The notes beneath the pieces are model-generated. The model did no database searches. It was not told the DNA's origin and worked only from the letters and a program-made list of their open reading frames with translations. From NCBI RefSeq assembly GCF_009827515.1, contig NZ_WTYO01000005.1, positions 205,732-269,731 on the forward strand: a stretch of 64,000 nucleotides of DNA, in the 5' to 3' direction. The translations under genes were made by a program, and so were the position numbers. The DNA comes from Pelagerythrobacter marinus (GTDB lineage: Bacteria; Pseudomonadota; Alphaproteobacteria; Sphingomonadales; Sphingomonadaceae). This document shows positions 16,790 to 25,669 of this stretch, one piece after another (the first letter of the stretch is position 1; each line of letters begins with the position of its first letter).

Positions 16790-16815
16790 GGAACGAACCC
16801 CGCCCCCGCCCCGTT
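16790..16815 (+). promoter_or_regulatory. EcfG-type general stress promoter
   Basis: GGAAC (16790-16794), exactly 17 bp, then CGTT (16812-16815): a full match to the sigma-EcfG consensus. It lies 37 bp upstream of the DUF2171 gene start, in the right orientation. Confidence 0.65.
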
Positions 16816-16851
16816 GGTAGGGTAGACAAGCAATTGAAAGGATTTGATTTT

Positions 16852-17109
16852 ATGTTCGAGAAGCTGCGCATCAAGGAACACATGGAAGTGGCCGACTGCA
16901 AGGGCCAGCACGTCGGCACGGTCGACGAAGTCAAGGACGACGCGATCAAGCTGACCCGCTCCGACAGCGCCGACGACATGCATCACTTCCTCTCGCTCGA
17001 CGAAGTCGAGAAGATCGACGACAACCGCATCTACCTGAAGGAAGACGCACGGATTCCGGATGGCCTTGGGACCAATGCGACCCAGGCAGGCACCCCTCAG
17101 GCGATCTGA
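16852..17109 (+). CDS. DUF2171 family protein
   Basis: 85 residues from ATG 16852; GAAAGGA lies at ribosome-site distance. The sequence matches the DUF2171 pattern, related to PRC-barrel folds: KLRIKEHMEVADCKGQHVGT, VDEVKDDAIKLTRSDS, HHFLSLDEVEKIDDN. No enzyme activity is known for the family. It is soluble, with no signal peptide. The EcfG-like promoter upstream and the intrinsic terminator downstream make it a single-gene unit, probably induced by general stress. Confidence 0.85.
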   Translation: MFEKLRIKEHMEVADCKGQHVGTVDEVKDDAIKLTRSDSADDMHHFLSLDEVEKIDDNRIYLKEDARIPDGLGTNATQAGTPQAI

Positions 17110-17159
17110 CCCGCTTACGCTCAACCGCTGCGTTTCCCCGACGACAGCGGACAGCGAGG

Positions 17160-17195
17160 CCCCGGCCCGCCATCACGGCGCGGCCGGGGTTTTTT
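17160..17195 (+). terminator. intrinsic terminator of the DUF2171 gene
   Basis: The perfect stem CCCCGGCC (17160-17167) and GGCCGGGG (17182-17189) is followed by six T residues (17190-17195). It lies 50 bp after the gene stop and before the convergent nrdA end. Confidence 0.88.
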
Positions 17196-17231
17196 CATGC
17201 GGGGCGTGCTGCGGTTCCCACCGCGCGCCTG

Positions 17232-19316
17232 CTATTGGCAGGCGAGGCATTCCTCGTAGTCGGTCTGCTCGCCGCCGGCGCTCAGCTCGTACTTCGCGGC
17301 GTCGGTCGTGTTGTCTGCTTCCACGCCGCCGGCGAACCCGGCGCGCTGGACCGATTTCGAGCGGAGGTAATAGAGCGACTTGATCCCCTTCTCCCACGCC
17401 TGGAAGTGGAGCATCATCAGGTCCCACTTGTCGACGTCGGCCGGGATGAACAGGTTCAGCGACTGCGCCTGGTCGATATAGGGCGTGCGGTCCGCCGCGA
17501 ATTCGAGCAGCCAGCGCTGGTCGATCTCGAAGCTGGTCTTGAAGGTCGCCTTCTCTTCCGGGGTCAGGAAATCGAGGTGCTGGACCGAACCGCCGCGTTC
17601 GAGGATCGAGTTCCACACGTTGGTGGAATCCTTCGACTTTTCGCGCAGAAGCTTTTCCAGGTAGGGGTTCTTGACCACGAACGACCCGGACAGGGTCTTG
17701 TGCGTGTAGATATTGGCCGGGATCGGTTCGATGCAGGCGCTGGTGCCGCCGCAGATGATGCTGATCGAGGCCGTGGGCGCAATCGCCATCTTGCAGCTGA
17801 ACCGCTCCATCGCGCCCATTTCCTCCGCATCCGGGCACGGGCCGCGTTCCTTGGCCAGCATCATCGATGCCTCGTTCGCCTTGGCATTGATGTGCTTGAA
17901 CATCTTGAGGTTCCACACCTTGGCCATCGGGCTTTCGAAGCCGATGTTCTTGCTCTGCAGGAAGGAGTGGAAGCCCATCACGCCCATGCCGACGCTGCGT
18001 TCGCGCATGGCCGAGTATTTCGCCCGCGCCATTTCGGGCGGCGCGCGATCGATATAGTCCTGCAGCACGTTGTCGAGGAAACGCATCACGTCCTCGATGA
18101 ACTGCTTGTCGCCTTCCCACTCCTCCCACTTCTCGAGGTTGAGCGAGGAGAGGCAGCAGACCGCGGTGCGATCTTCGCCCAGGTGGTCGCGCCCGGTGGG
18201 CAGGGTGATTTCCGAACAGAGGTTGGAGGTCGAAACCTTCAGCCCCAGGTCGCGGTGATGCTTGGGCATCATGCGGTTCACGGTGTCGGAGAAGACGATA
18301 TAGGGCTCGCCCGTCGCCAGCCGCGTTTCGACCAGCTTCTGGAACAGGCTGCGCGCATCGACGGTCTTGCGCACGCTCCCGTCGCGCGGGGAGACGAGAT
18401 CGAACTCGGCCCCTTCGCGCACTGCCTCCATGAAGGCATCCGACAGCAGCACGCCGTGGTGCAGGTTCAGCGCCTTGCGGTTGAAATCGCCCGACGGCTT
18501 GCGGATTTCGAGGAACTCCTCGATTTCCGGGTGCGAGATGTCGATGTAGCAGGCGGCCGATCCGCGCCGCAGCGAACCCTGCGAAATCGCGAGCGTCAGG
18601 CTGTCCATCACCCGCACGAAGGGGATGATGCCGCTGGTCTTGCCGTTGAGGCCGACCGGTTCGCCGATGCCGCGCACCTGGCCCCAGTACGTGCCGATGC
18701 CGCCGCCCCGGCTGGCAAGCCAGACGTTCTCGTTCCAGGTGCCGACGATCCCCTCCAGGCTGTCCTCCACGCTGTTGAGGTAGCAGGAGATCGGCAGGCC
18801 GCGGTTGGTGCCGCCGTTCGACAGAACCGGCGTTGCGGGCATGAACCACAGCTTCGAAATATAGTCGTACAGGCGCTGGGCATGGTCCTGATCGTCGGCG
18901 TAGGCATCGGCGACGCGGGCGAAGAGGTCCTGGAACTTCTCGCCCGGCAGCAGGTAGCGGTCGATCAGCGTTTCCTTGCCGAACTCGGTCAGGTTCGCAT
19001 CGCGCGATTCGTCGGTCACGATGTCGAACCGCCGGTCGAGGATCTTCTTGCTGTCGGGCTTTTCGGCATTGGCTTCGGCAGCCGCGGCGACGGCCTGCGC
19101 CAGCGCGGCGTTCGCCTTGTCGGCGACCGCTGCCTCGCCGGCGGATGCGTCCACCAGCTGCTCGCTGCCCTTGTCTGCCTGTTCCATCGTCACTGCTGCC
19201 TTCTCATGCCCGGCCTGGTCCTCGTGCCGGCTGCCGGCCGCCGTTTCTTCGGAAAGATCGCCCGCATCCTGCCGGTCGAGACCCATTGCCGCTTCGTCTC
19301 CGGTCCTGAAATCCAT
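17232..19316 (-). CDS. nrdA: class Ia ribonucleotide reductase alpha subunit
   Basis: 694 residues from ATG 19316; a later ATG near 19187 would remove a low-complexity Ala/Glu-rich N-terminal stretch and is also possible. The catalytic cysteines are visible in GLPISCYLNS, TSNLCSEITLP and TAVCCLSSLNL, and the swinging redox pair ends the protein (CLACQ). It converts ribonucleoside diphosphates to deoxy forms with NrdB. No N-terminal ATP-cone was recognised. Paired NrdR-like boxes lie about 220-265 bp upstream of the start. Confidence 0.95.
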   Translation of the reverse strand: MDFRTGDEAAMGLDRQDAGDLSEETAAGSRHEDQAGHEKAAVTMEQADKGSEQLVDASAGEAAVADKANAALAQAVAAAAEANAEKPDSKKILDRRFDIVTDESRDANLTEFGKETLIDRYLLPGEKFQDLFARVADAYADDQDHAQRLYDYISKLWFMPATPVLSNGGTNRGLPISCYLNSVEDSLEGIVGTWNENVWLASRGGGIGTYWGQVRGIGEPVGLNGKTSGIIPFVRVMDSLTLAISQGSLRRGSAACYIDISHPEIEEFLEIRKPSGDFNRKALNLHHGVLLSDAFMEAVREGAEFDLVSPRDGSVRKTVDARSLFQKLVETRLATGEPYIVFSDTVNRMMPKHHRDLGLKVSTSNLCSEITLPTGRDHLGEDRTAVCCLSSLNLEKWEEWEGDKQFIEDVMRFLDNVLQDYIDRAPPEMARAKYSAMRERSVGMGVMGFHSFLQSKNIGFESPMAKVWNLKMFKHINAKANEASMMLAKERGPCPDAEEMGAMERFSCKMAIAPTASISIICGGTSACIEPIPANIYTHKTLSGSFVVKNPYLEKLLREKSKDSTNVWNSILERGGSVQHLDFLTPEEKATFKTSFEIDQRWLLEFAADRTPYIDQAQSLNLFIPADVDKWDLMMLHFQAWEKGIKSLYYLRSKSVQRAGFAGGVEADNTTDAAKYELSAGGEQTDYEECLACQ

Positions 19317-19836
19317 CGTTGCCCACCCACTTTCGCGCCGTTGCGAACAACGGGGCCGCGGCGCCCGTCGTTCCATCCTGTTTCGTCATGGCGGATGGCC
19401 CCCCGCCACGGCATCGATCACGGCAAAACGGGCAAACTGTCCCCCCGATCTGCCCCGTCCGGCCCTGTCGCCCGCCCCCGTCGGCATCCCCGCAAGCCGC
19501 CTGCCAGCCCATGGGAGGAAAACGGCGCGAAAACACGATCTAGTGGGTCATCGACCCGACCTGACCACTAGATACTGAATCACAGAGACTCCGCGCGCAA
19601 GGGGCGAAATGACGGCAGGCCAGCCATTTAGCGGGTGTCTTACCCGGGCCGCACACTGCGACGCGCGGGTTTTCCTTGGCTCTGCCCAAGTGCAACCCCC
19701 AAAATGATTCCGTGAAAAAATATATGTGCGGAAAGTGGGGTCGCCAGGCCTTTGAATCAATCGAATCGGGCGGCGCAATTTCCTGTCCGCCGCGGCCTTG
19801 CCGGCGACATCGCCCCGGCGCCCGGACCGCGGCCGG
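19317..19836. other. long intergenic leader of nrdA
   Basis: 520 bp without a convincing gene. It holds the paired NrdR-like boxes (19533-19580) and an AT-richer patch near 19690-19735. I saw no cobalamin-riboswitch box and no clear terminator. Open frames here have poor composition and no ribosome sites. Confidence 0.5.
19533..19580. promoter_or_regulatory. paired NrdR-like boxes upstream of nrdA
   Basis: ACACGATCTAGTGGGT (19533-19548) and CCACTAGATACTGAAT (19565-19580) each match 11-12 of 16 positions of the NrdR consensus ACACWATATATWGTGT. Their centres are exactly 32 bp apart, three helix turns, which is the spacing known for NrdR targets. NrdR is the ATP/dATP-sensing repressor of ribonucleotide reductase genes. 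Confidence 0.62.
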
Positions 19837-20742
19837 TCAGGCCTCGCCCCCGGCCCTGCCGGCAGCGCGGGCGTGCTGCGCGATCTCTTCGGCCATCGGC
19901 TCCACCAGTTCGAGCGGGAGATCGTGGCCCATGCCCGGGAAAGTCCGCAGGCGCGCGCCGCGAATCGCGGCCGCCGTGTCCTCGCCGCCGGCCAGCGGGA
20001 CGAGGGGGTCCGCTTCCCCGTGCAGGACCAGCGTCGGCGCCTCCACGCCGCGCAGCCGCTTGCGCCGGTCGCCGTCGGCAATGATCGCTGCGATCTGCCG
20101 CTGGAGGCCGGCGGGGTAATAGCTGCGGCGAATGCCGGCGGTGACGTTGGCCCGCAGCCGCTCTTCCTCCGCCGGGTAGGCAGGGCTGCCGATCGTGCGC
20201 GCGATCTTCATCCCGTGGGCGACGAGAACCGCCTCGTCGGTCGAATCGGGCCGCCTGGTCAGCACGTCGAGCGCTTCCTTGCGCGCGGGCGGCAGGCGCC
20301 GATTGCCGGTGGTGGACATGATCGACGTCAGCGAGATCGCCCGCTCCGGCCAGGTGAAGGCGACATGTTGCGCGATCATGCCGCCCATGCTGGCGCCGAC
20401 GATGTGCGCACGCTCGATTCCGATCGCGTCGAGCAGGCCCACCGCGTCGGCGGCCATGTCGTTCAGCGTATACGGCACGCGGGGCGCCAGCCCGATCCGG
20501 CCGAGCAGCATCAGCGGCAGGATGCCGGGTGCCTTCACCCCGTCGAACTTGTGGCTGAGGCCGATGTCGCGGTTGTCGTAGCGGATCACGCGGAAACCAC
20601 GCCCGGCCAGGGCCTCCACCAGTTCGATCGGCCAGAGCGTCAGCTGCGCGCCCAGCCCCATGATCAGCAGGATCGGCGGGTCGGCCGGATCGCCGTGGTC
20701 TTCATATTCGATCGCAATGCCGTTCGCGGTAATCTGCGCCAC
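19837..20742 (-). CDS. alpha/beta hydrolase
   Basis: 301 residues from GTG 20742, chosen for the GAGGGGGGCAG ribosome site and because it starts at the fold (VAQITANGIAIEYEDHG). Features are the oxyanion-region LIMGLGAQLTLW, nucleophile elbow GASMGG, acid in LHGEADPLVPL and final His in GMGHDLPLEL. It belongs to the esterase/haloperoxidase-like branch. The substrate is unknown. There is no signal peptide. It is 105 bp after nadB on the same strand. Confidence 0.85.
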   Translation of the reverse strand: MAQITANGIAIEYEDHGDPADPPILLIMGLGAQLTLWPIELVEALAGRGFRVIRYDNRDIGLSHKFDGVKAPGILPLMLLGRIGLAPRVPYTLNDMAADAVGLLDAIGIERAHIVGASMGGMIAQHVAFTWPERAISLTSIMSTTGNRRLPPARKEALDVLTRRPDSTDEAVLVAHGMKIARTIGSPAYPAEEERLRANVTAGIRRSYYPAGLQRQIAAIIADGDRRKRLRGVEAPTLVLHGEADPLVPLAGGEDTAAAIRGARLRTFPGMGHDLPLELVEPMAEEIAQHARAAGRAGGEA

Positions 20743-20847
20743 GCGCTGCCCCCCTCGTGCGCGAGGCCCCGGGCGGGGCCTGCCGGTTTCGATCTGCAAC
20801 GAAGCGCATTCGCGCCAAAGGATCAACCGGCGAAGCGCGCCGCCGCG

Positions 20848-22428
20848 TCAGGGCACCAGCACGGTATCGCGGGCGAGCGGGTCCGTTTCCGGATAATCGA
20901 GGGTGAAATGCAGGCCGCGGCTCTCGTGCCGCGCCAGCGCGCTGCGCACGATCAGGTCGGCGCACTGGTGCAGGTTGCGCAGCTCGACCAGGTCGGTCGT
21001 GACCCGGAACGAGCCGTAATAGTCCTCGATCTCCTGCGCCAGCAGGTCGATCCGGTTGCGCGCGCGTTCCAGCCGCTTGGTCGTGCGCACGATCCCGACG
21101 TAGTTCCACATCATGCGCCGGATCTCGGTCCAGTTCTGCTTGATGACGACTTCTTCGTCCGAATCGGTCACCCGGCTCTCGTCCCACTCGCGGATCGCGG
21201 GCGGCGGCGGCAGGTCGTCCCACCCGGCCAGGATGTCGCGCGCGGCCGCTTCGCCGAACACGAAACACTCGAGCAGCGAGTTCGAGGCGAGGCGATTGGC
21301 GCCGTGCAGCCCGCTTTCGGTGCATTCGCCGGCCGCCCACAGGCCGGGCAGGTCGGTGCGCGCGTCGAGCCCGATCACGACGCCGCCGCAGGTATAGTGC
21401 TGCGCCGGCACGACCGGGATCGGTTCGCGCGTCATGTCGATCCCCAATCCCTGCAGCTTCTCGTGGATCGTCGGGAAATGCTGGCGCACGAAATCGGGCG
21501 GCTGGTGGCTGATGTCGAGATGGACGTAATCGAGGCCATAGCGCTTGATCTGGTCGTCGTTCGCCCGCGCGACGATATCGCGCGGGGCCAGTTCCATCCG
21601 TTCGGGATCGTAATCGGCCATGTAGCGATGGCCCGTTTCCGGGTGCAGCAGGTGCCCGCCCTCGCCGCGCACGGCCTCGGTGATGAGGAAATTCTTGACC
21701 TCCAGGTTGTAGAGGCAGGTCGGGTGGAACTGCATCATTTCCATGTTTGAAACCCGCGCCCCGGCGCGCCAGGCCATGGCGATCCCGTCGCCCGTCGCGC
21801 CGCGCGGCGCGGTCGAGAACTGGTAGACGCGCCCCGCCCCGCCGGCGGCGAGCACGGTCGCGCGCGCCACGTGCGCTTCCACCCGGCCGCTCGCCTCGTC
21901 GAGCGCATAGGCACCCCAGACCCGTCCGTCGCCGGAGAACTTCTCGCCATGGCGACCGGTGATCAGGTCGATGCAGGCACGCCCGGGCAGCAGGGTCACG
22001 TTGGGGTGGGCGCGCGCAGCCCTCAGCAGCGCGTCCTGCACCGCCCAACCGGTCGCGTCGTCGACGTGGACGATCCGCCGGTGCGAATGCCCGCCTTCGC
22101 GGGTCAGGTGCAGGTCCGCGCCCTCGGTATTGAACGGCACGCCCAGTTCCACCAGCCGGTCGATCGAACGCGGCGCGCGCTCGATCACGAATTCCACCGT
22201 CTCGCGGCGGTTGAGACCGGCGCCGGCGATCATCGTGTCGCGCACGTGGTTCTCGAACGTGTCGCCGGCGTCGAGCACGGCCGCGATGCCGCCCTGCGCC
22301 CAGGCCGTGCTGCCGCCGGTCAGCGAACCCTTGGCCAGCACCGTGACACGGTGCGTTTCGGCCAGCGCCAGGGCCGCCGTCAGGCCCGCTGCGCCCGAGC
22401 CGATCACGAGGATGTCACATTTGTTCAT
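20848..22428 (-). CDS. nadB: L-aspartate oxidase
   Basis: 526 residues from ATG 22428; an ATG six codons earlier (22446) is possible. The FAD-binding GSGAAGLTAALALAE is at the N-terminus, then GSTAWAQGGIAAVL, HSHRRIVHVDDATG, GGAGRVYQFST and CGGVVIGLDARTDLPGLWAAGE, the succinate dehydrogenase/fumarate reductase flavoprotein pattern with NadB-type spacing. The C-terminal helical domain is present. It oxidises aspartate to iminoaspartate for NAD synthesis. nadA and nadC are not in the window. Confidence 0.94.
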   Translation of the reverse strand: MNKCDILVIGSGAAGLTAALALAETHRVTVLAKGSLTGGSTAWAQGGIAAVLDAGDTFENHVRDTMIAGAGLNRRETVEFVIERAPRSIDRLVELGVPFNTEGADLHLTREGGHSHRRIVHVDDATGWAVQDALLRAARAHPNVTLLPGRACIDLITGRHGEKFSGDGRVWGAYALDEASGRVEAHVARATVLAAGGAGRVYQFSTAPRGATGDGIAMAWRAGARVSNMEMMQFHPTCLYNLEVKNFLITEAVRGEGGHLLHPETGHRYMADYDPERMELAPRDIVARANDDQIKRYGLDYVHLDISHQPPDFVRQHFPTIHEKLQGLGIDMTREPIPVVPAQHYTCGGVVIGLDARTDLPGLWAAGECTESGLHGANRLASNSLLECFVFGEAAARDILAGWDDLPPPPAIREWDESRVTDSDEEVVIKQNWTEIRRMMWNYVGIVRTTKRLERARNRIDLLAQEIEDYYGSFRVTTDLVELRNLHQCADLIVRSALARHESRGLHFTLDYPETDPLARDTVLVP

Positions 22429-22538
22429 CGCTTCTGTCTTGCACATGGCAGGCGCGGGCAACAGAGAGGAGATATAATGGTCAAGATAGCCGCGATGTGC
22501 TAGGACGGGGCCGGCCCGACTGGCGGGGAACTGGTGGG

Positions 22539-22739
22539 ATGGCAAACGGAAAAGAGAACGAGGAAGACCGGCTGCGGCGCGAACGCGACGAGGCCGAGCA
22601 CGAGGAAGCGATTGCCAAGCGCCTTCTGGGCCGCGCCGCGGCGGAGATAGAGACTCTCGCCGACGCCGACTGCGAGGAATCGGCCAAGGACCAGGCGCTG
22701 GAGGCCGCGCGCCGGTTCCGCCACGCGGCCGGCCGCTAG
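22539..22739 (+). CDS. small charged coiled-coil-like protein
   Basis: 66 residues from ATG 22539, almost entirely charged and helical (KENEEDRLRRERDEAEHEEA, then AKDQALEAARRFRHAAGR). It is divergent from nadB. A perfect TATAAT occurs at 22473-22478 upstream but without a clear -35 element. No family recognised. A GTG at 22497 would extend it, but the ATG has the better ribosome site. Confidence 0.6.
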   Translation: MANGKENEEDRLRRERDEAEHEEAIAKRLLGRAAAEIETLADADCEESAKDQALEAARRFRHAAGR

Positions 22740-22776
22740 CGCGCTTCGGCGCCGCTCGCGCGCTGTTGCCTCCCGG

Positions 22777-23754
22777 TTATTGCCCGCGCGCGCTGGTCAG
22801 CGAAACGAACACGTCTTCCAGGTCCGCCTCGCGCGTGGTCACGTCCTCGATCGCGTAGCCGTGCGCCTGGACCCGCGCGAGAACCTGCCCGGCGCTGGTC
22901 GCGTCGCGGTCGTAAGTCACCTCCAGCGTGCGCGGATCGATCGCCTCGGCTTTCAGGAACCCTTCTTCCATCGGCGGCCCGGCAAGATCGCGATCGACGG
23001 TGACGCGCACGATCTTCTCGCGCGCCATGCCGACCAGTTCGCGCGTCGGCTTGTCCGCGATCAGCTTGCCGTGGTTGATGATCGCGATCCGGTCGCACAG
23101 CTGCTCTGCCTCCTCCAGATAATGGGTGGTGAGCACGACGGTGACCCCTTCGGCGTTGAGTTCGCCCACGAGGTCCCACAGCTGGCGGCGCAGTTCCACG
23201 TCCACGCCGGCGGTCGGCTCGTCCAGCACGAGGATCGGCGGCGAATGGACCATGGCCTTGGCGATCAGCAGGCGCCGCTTCATCCCCCCGGACAGGGTCC
23301 GGGCATAGGCATCGCGCTTGTCGGCCAGGTGGACCGCGGCAAGCAGTTGCTCGCTGCGCCGGTCGGCCTTGCCGATGCCGTAGAACCCGCCCTGGTTCTC
23401 CAGCACCTCGAACGGGGTGAAGAACGGGTCGAAGACGATTTCCTGCGGCACGATCCCGATCATGCGCTTGGCGTTGCGGGGGCTGCGGTCGATGTCGAAC
23501 CCCCAGATCTCGGCCCGGCCGGCGGTCTTGGTGACCAGCCCGGCGAGAATGTTGATCAGCGTCGACTTGCCCGCACCGTTGGGGCCGAGCAGGCCGAAGA
23601 TCTGGCCTTGCGGCACGTCGAAGCTCACCCCGTCGAGCGCGAGCTTGCCCGGTTCGCCCTTCTCGCCGGCATAGCGCTTGGTCAGGTCGCGGATCGCGAT
23701 TGCGGGCGGCGTTTCGGCCGGGGGCAGCGGGCTGGACTGGGCGGGATCGGTCAT
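22777..23754 (-). CDS. ABC transporter ATP-binding protein (ABC-2 type)
   Basis: 325 residues from ATG 23754. Walker A is GPNGAGKST, the signature is LSGGMKRRLLIAKAM, Walker B is ILVLDEPTAG, and the switch His is in VVLTTHYLEEAE. The C-terminal part (about residues 240-325) is a DUF4162-like domain seen in exporters of the DrrA/CcmA-NodI group. Its partner permease is expected next to it, but no membrane gene is adjacent, so it is an orphan here. Confidence 0.9.
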   Translation of the reverse strand: MTDPAQSSPLPPAETPPAIAIRDLTKRYAGEKGEPGKLALDGVSFDVPQGQIFGLLGPNGAGKSTLINILAGLVTKTAGRAEIWGFDIDRSPRNAKRMIGIVPQEIVFDPFFTPFEVLENQGGFYGIGKADRRSEQLLAAVHLADKRDAYARTLSGGMKRRLLIAKAMVHSPPILVLDEPTAGVDVELRRQLWDLVGELNAEGVTVVLTTHYLEEAEQLCDRIAIINHGKLIADKPTRELVGMAREKIVRVTVDRDLAGPPMEEGFLKAEAIDPRTLEVTYDRDATSAGQVLARVQAHGYAIEDVTTREADLEDVFVSLTSARGQ

Positions 23755-23832
23755 GGCGGTCCAATTGGCCCCCTGCAGCCGATCCGTAAAGGGCCAGTTG
23801 CGCAGCCGGGCGCATGGCATTATCTGGCCGGC

Positions 23833-24093
23833 ATGGACATTCCGCCGCCCGAAACGACCCTGGTCGACCACGTTCGCGTCAAGTGCGACGGTGCCGACGC
23901 CATTCGCCCAGGCGACCGCTATCGCGCCGCCGCGCTGGGCCATCCGCGCGTCTGGCTGGAAATCGACGAACACGGCTACGTCGATTGCGGCTATTGCGAC
24001 CGGCGGTTCGTGCTGCGCGGCGGCCCGGCCGACGGTGCCAACCAGGCCGCGCTGGAAGACATTTCGGCCGGAAGCGATCCCGGCCACCGCTGA
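23833..24093 (+). CDS. zinc-finger (zf-CHCC) domain protein
   Basis: 86 residues from ATG 23833. Cys18, a His in ALGHPR and Cys52-x-x-Cys55 (DCGYCDRRF) fit the CHCC zinc-finger domain related to mitochondrial complex I subunit NDUFS6. Bacterial relatives are short stand-alone proteins of unknown job, often thought to aid complex I assembly. It is divergent from the ABC ATPase and precedes tldD by 87 bp. Confidence 0.8.
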   Translation: MDIPPPETTLVDHVRVKCDGADAIRPGDRYRAAALGHPRVWLEIDEHGYVDCGYCDRRFVLRGGPADGANQAALEDISAGSDPGHR

Positions 24094-24180
24094 CGCGCAG
24101 ACTATTCGCCGAGCCGCCCGCCCCCTGACGCGACCGGCGCCCCCTGACATTGCCGGCGCGCCATGCCTATATGCCGCGGC

Positions 24181-25611
24181 ATGACCGCCCAGCCGACCGA
24201 TCCGCACGCCTTCCTCTACGGTGAAGGCAAACTCGACCCCGAAGGTGCCGCGCGCCTGGCCGCGCGCCTGCTCGACCGGTGCGACGACGGCGAGCTCTAC
24301 CTGCAATATACCGCGCGCGAGGCGCTCGCCTTCGACGACGGCCGGTTGAAGACCGCCGACTACGCGCGCGATTCGGGCTTCGGCCTGCGCGGCGTCTCAG
24401 GCGAGACGACCGGCTTCGCCCATGCCAGCGAGATTGCCGAAGGCGCGATCGTGCGCGCCGGCGAGACACTGCAGTTGCTCGACCCGGCTGCGCGTGCGCC
24501 GGCCGCCCCGCCGCGGCGCAGCAACCGGCATCTCTACACCGCCGACAACCCGCTCGACGCCGTGCCTTTCGGCGACAAGGTCGCGCTGCTCGAACAGATC
24601 GACGCCGCCGCCCGCGCGCGCGACCCGCGCGTGTCGCAAGTCACCGCGAGCCTGCTGGCGAGCTGGAGCGTGGTGGAGATCGTGCGCCCCGACGGCTTCG
24701 TCGCCACCGACGTTCGCCCGCTGGTGCGTCTCAACGTCGGGATCGTGGCCGAGGCGAACGGGCGGCGCGAACGCGGCAGCTTCGGCTTCGGCGGGCGCTA
24801 CCTCTACGATCGCCTGTTCGATCCCGCCGCCTGGAACCGCGCGGTGGACGAGGCGGTCCGGCAGGCGCTCGTCAACCTCGAGAGCATCGATGCGCCGGCC
24901 GGCGAAATGCCCGTGCTTCTGGGCCCTGGCTGGCCCGGGGTCCTCCTCCACGAGGCGGTCGGCCACGGGCTGGAAGGCGATTTCAACCGCAAGGGGACCA
25001 GCGCCTTCACCGGGCGCATCGGCGAACGCGTCGCGGCCCCGGGGGTGACCGTGGTGGACGACGGCGCGATCCGCGACCGCCGCGGGTCGCTGTCGATCGA
25101 CGACGAGGGCACCCCCACGCGCGAGACCGTGCTGATCGAGGACGGCATCCTGAAAGGATACATGCACGATCGCCTCAACGCCCGCCTGATGGACGCCGAG
25201 CCGACGGGCAACGGCCGGCGCGAGAGTTTCGAACACGCCCCGATGCCGCGCATGACGAACACCTTCATGCGCGCAGGGCAGGACGATCCGGGCGAATTGC
25301 TCGCGCGGATGAAGCGCGGCATCTACGCGACCAGCTTCGGCGGCGGGCAGGTCGACATCGTCTCGGGCAAGTTCGTCTTCTCCTGCACCGAGGCCTACCT
25401 GGTCGAGGACGGGCGCATCGGCGCGCCGATCAAGGGGGCGACCCTGGTCGGCGACGGGCCGAGCGTGCTGACGCGCGTTTCGGGCATCGGCAACGATCTC
25501 GCGCTCGACGAAGGCGTCGGCATGTGCGGCAAGGGCGGGCAGGGCGTGCCGGCCGGCGTCGGCCAGCCCACCGTTCTGGTCGACCGGCTCACGGTCGGCG
25601 GCACGGCCTGA
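24181..25611 (+). CDS. tldD: metalloprotease TldD
   Basis: 476 residues from ATG 24181. It carries the TldD zinc-binding HExxxH motif (His257, Glu258, His262 in HEAVGHGLEGD) and family blocks TADYARDSGFGLRG, GTPTRETVLIEDGILKGYMH, GGGQVDIVSGKFVF and MCGKGGQGVPAGVGQP. TldD works with TldE (PmbA) as a cytoplasmic heterodimeric protease on unfolded or modified peptides; tldE is not in the window. Confidence 0.95.
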   Translation: MTAQPTDPHAFLYGEGKLDPEGAARLAARLLDRCDDGELYLQYTAREALAFDDGRLKTADYARDSGFGLRGVSGETTGFAHASEIAEGAIVRAGETLQLLDPAARAPAAPPRRSNRHLYTADNPLDAVPFGDKVALLEQIDAAARARDPRVSQVTASLLASWSVVEIVRPDGFVATDVRPLVRLNVGIVAEANGRRERGSFGFGGRYLYDRLFDPAAWNRAVDEAVRQALVNLESIDAPAGEMPVLLGPGWPGVLLHEAVGHGLEGDFNRKGTSAFTGRIGERVAAPGVTVVDDGAIRDRRGSLSIDDEGTPTRETVLIEDGILKGYMHDRLNARLMDAEPTGNGRRESFEHAPMPRMTNTFMRAGQDDPGELLARMKRGIYATSFGGGQVDIVSGKFVFSCTEAYLVEDGRIGAPIKGATLVGDGPSVLTRVSGIGNDLALDEGVGMCGKGGQGVPAGVGQPTVLVDRLTVGGTA

Positions 25612-25669
25612 CGGGCGGCCCCCCATCCGCTCATCGCGCGTTCACCCAGGACGTGATAGAAGGCCGGCC

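Noticed and set aside
19317..19532. Cobalamin riboswitch in the nrdA leader
   Set aside because: Such switches control some RNR genes, but I could not find the conserved B12-box, and class Ia RNR does not use cobalamin.
22473..22478. TATAAT as a proven promoter for the 66-residue protein
   Set aside because: No -35 element at 16-18 bp was found, so it is mentioned only as a possible element.
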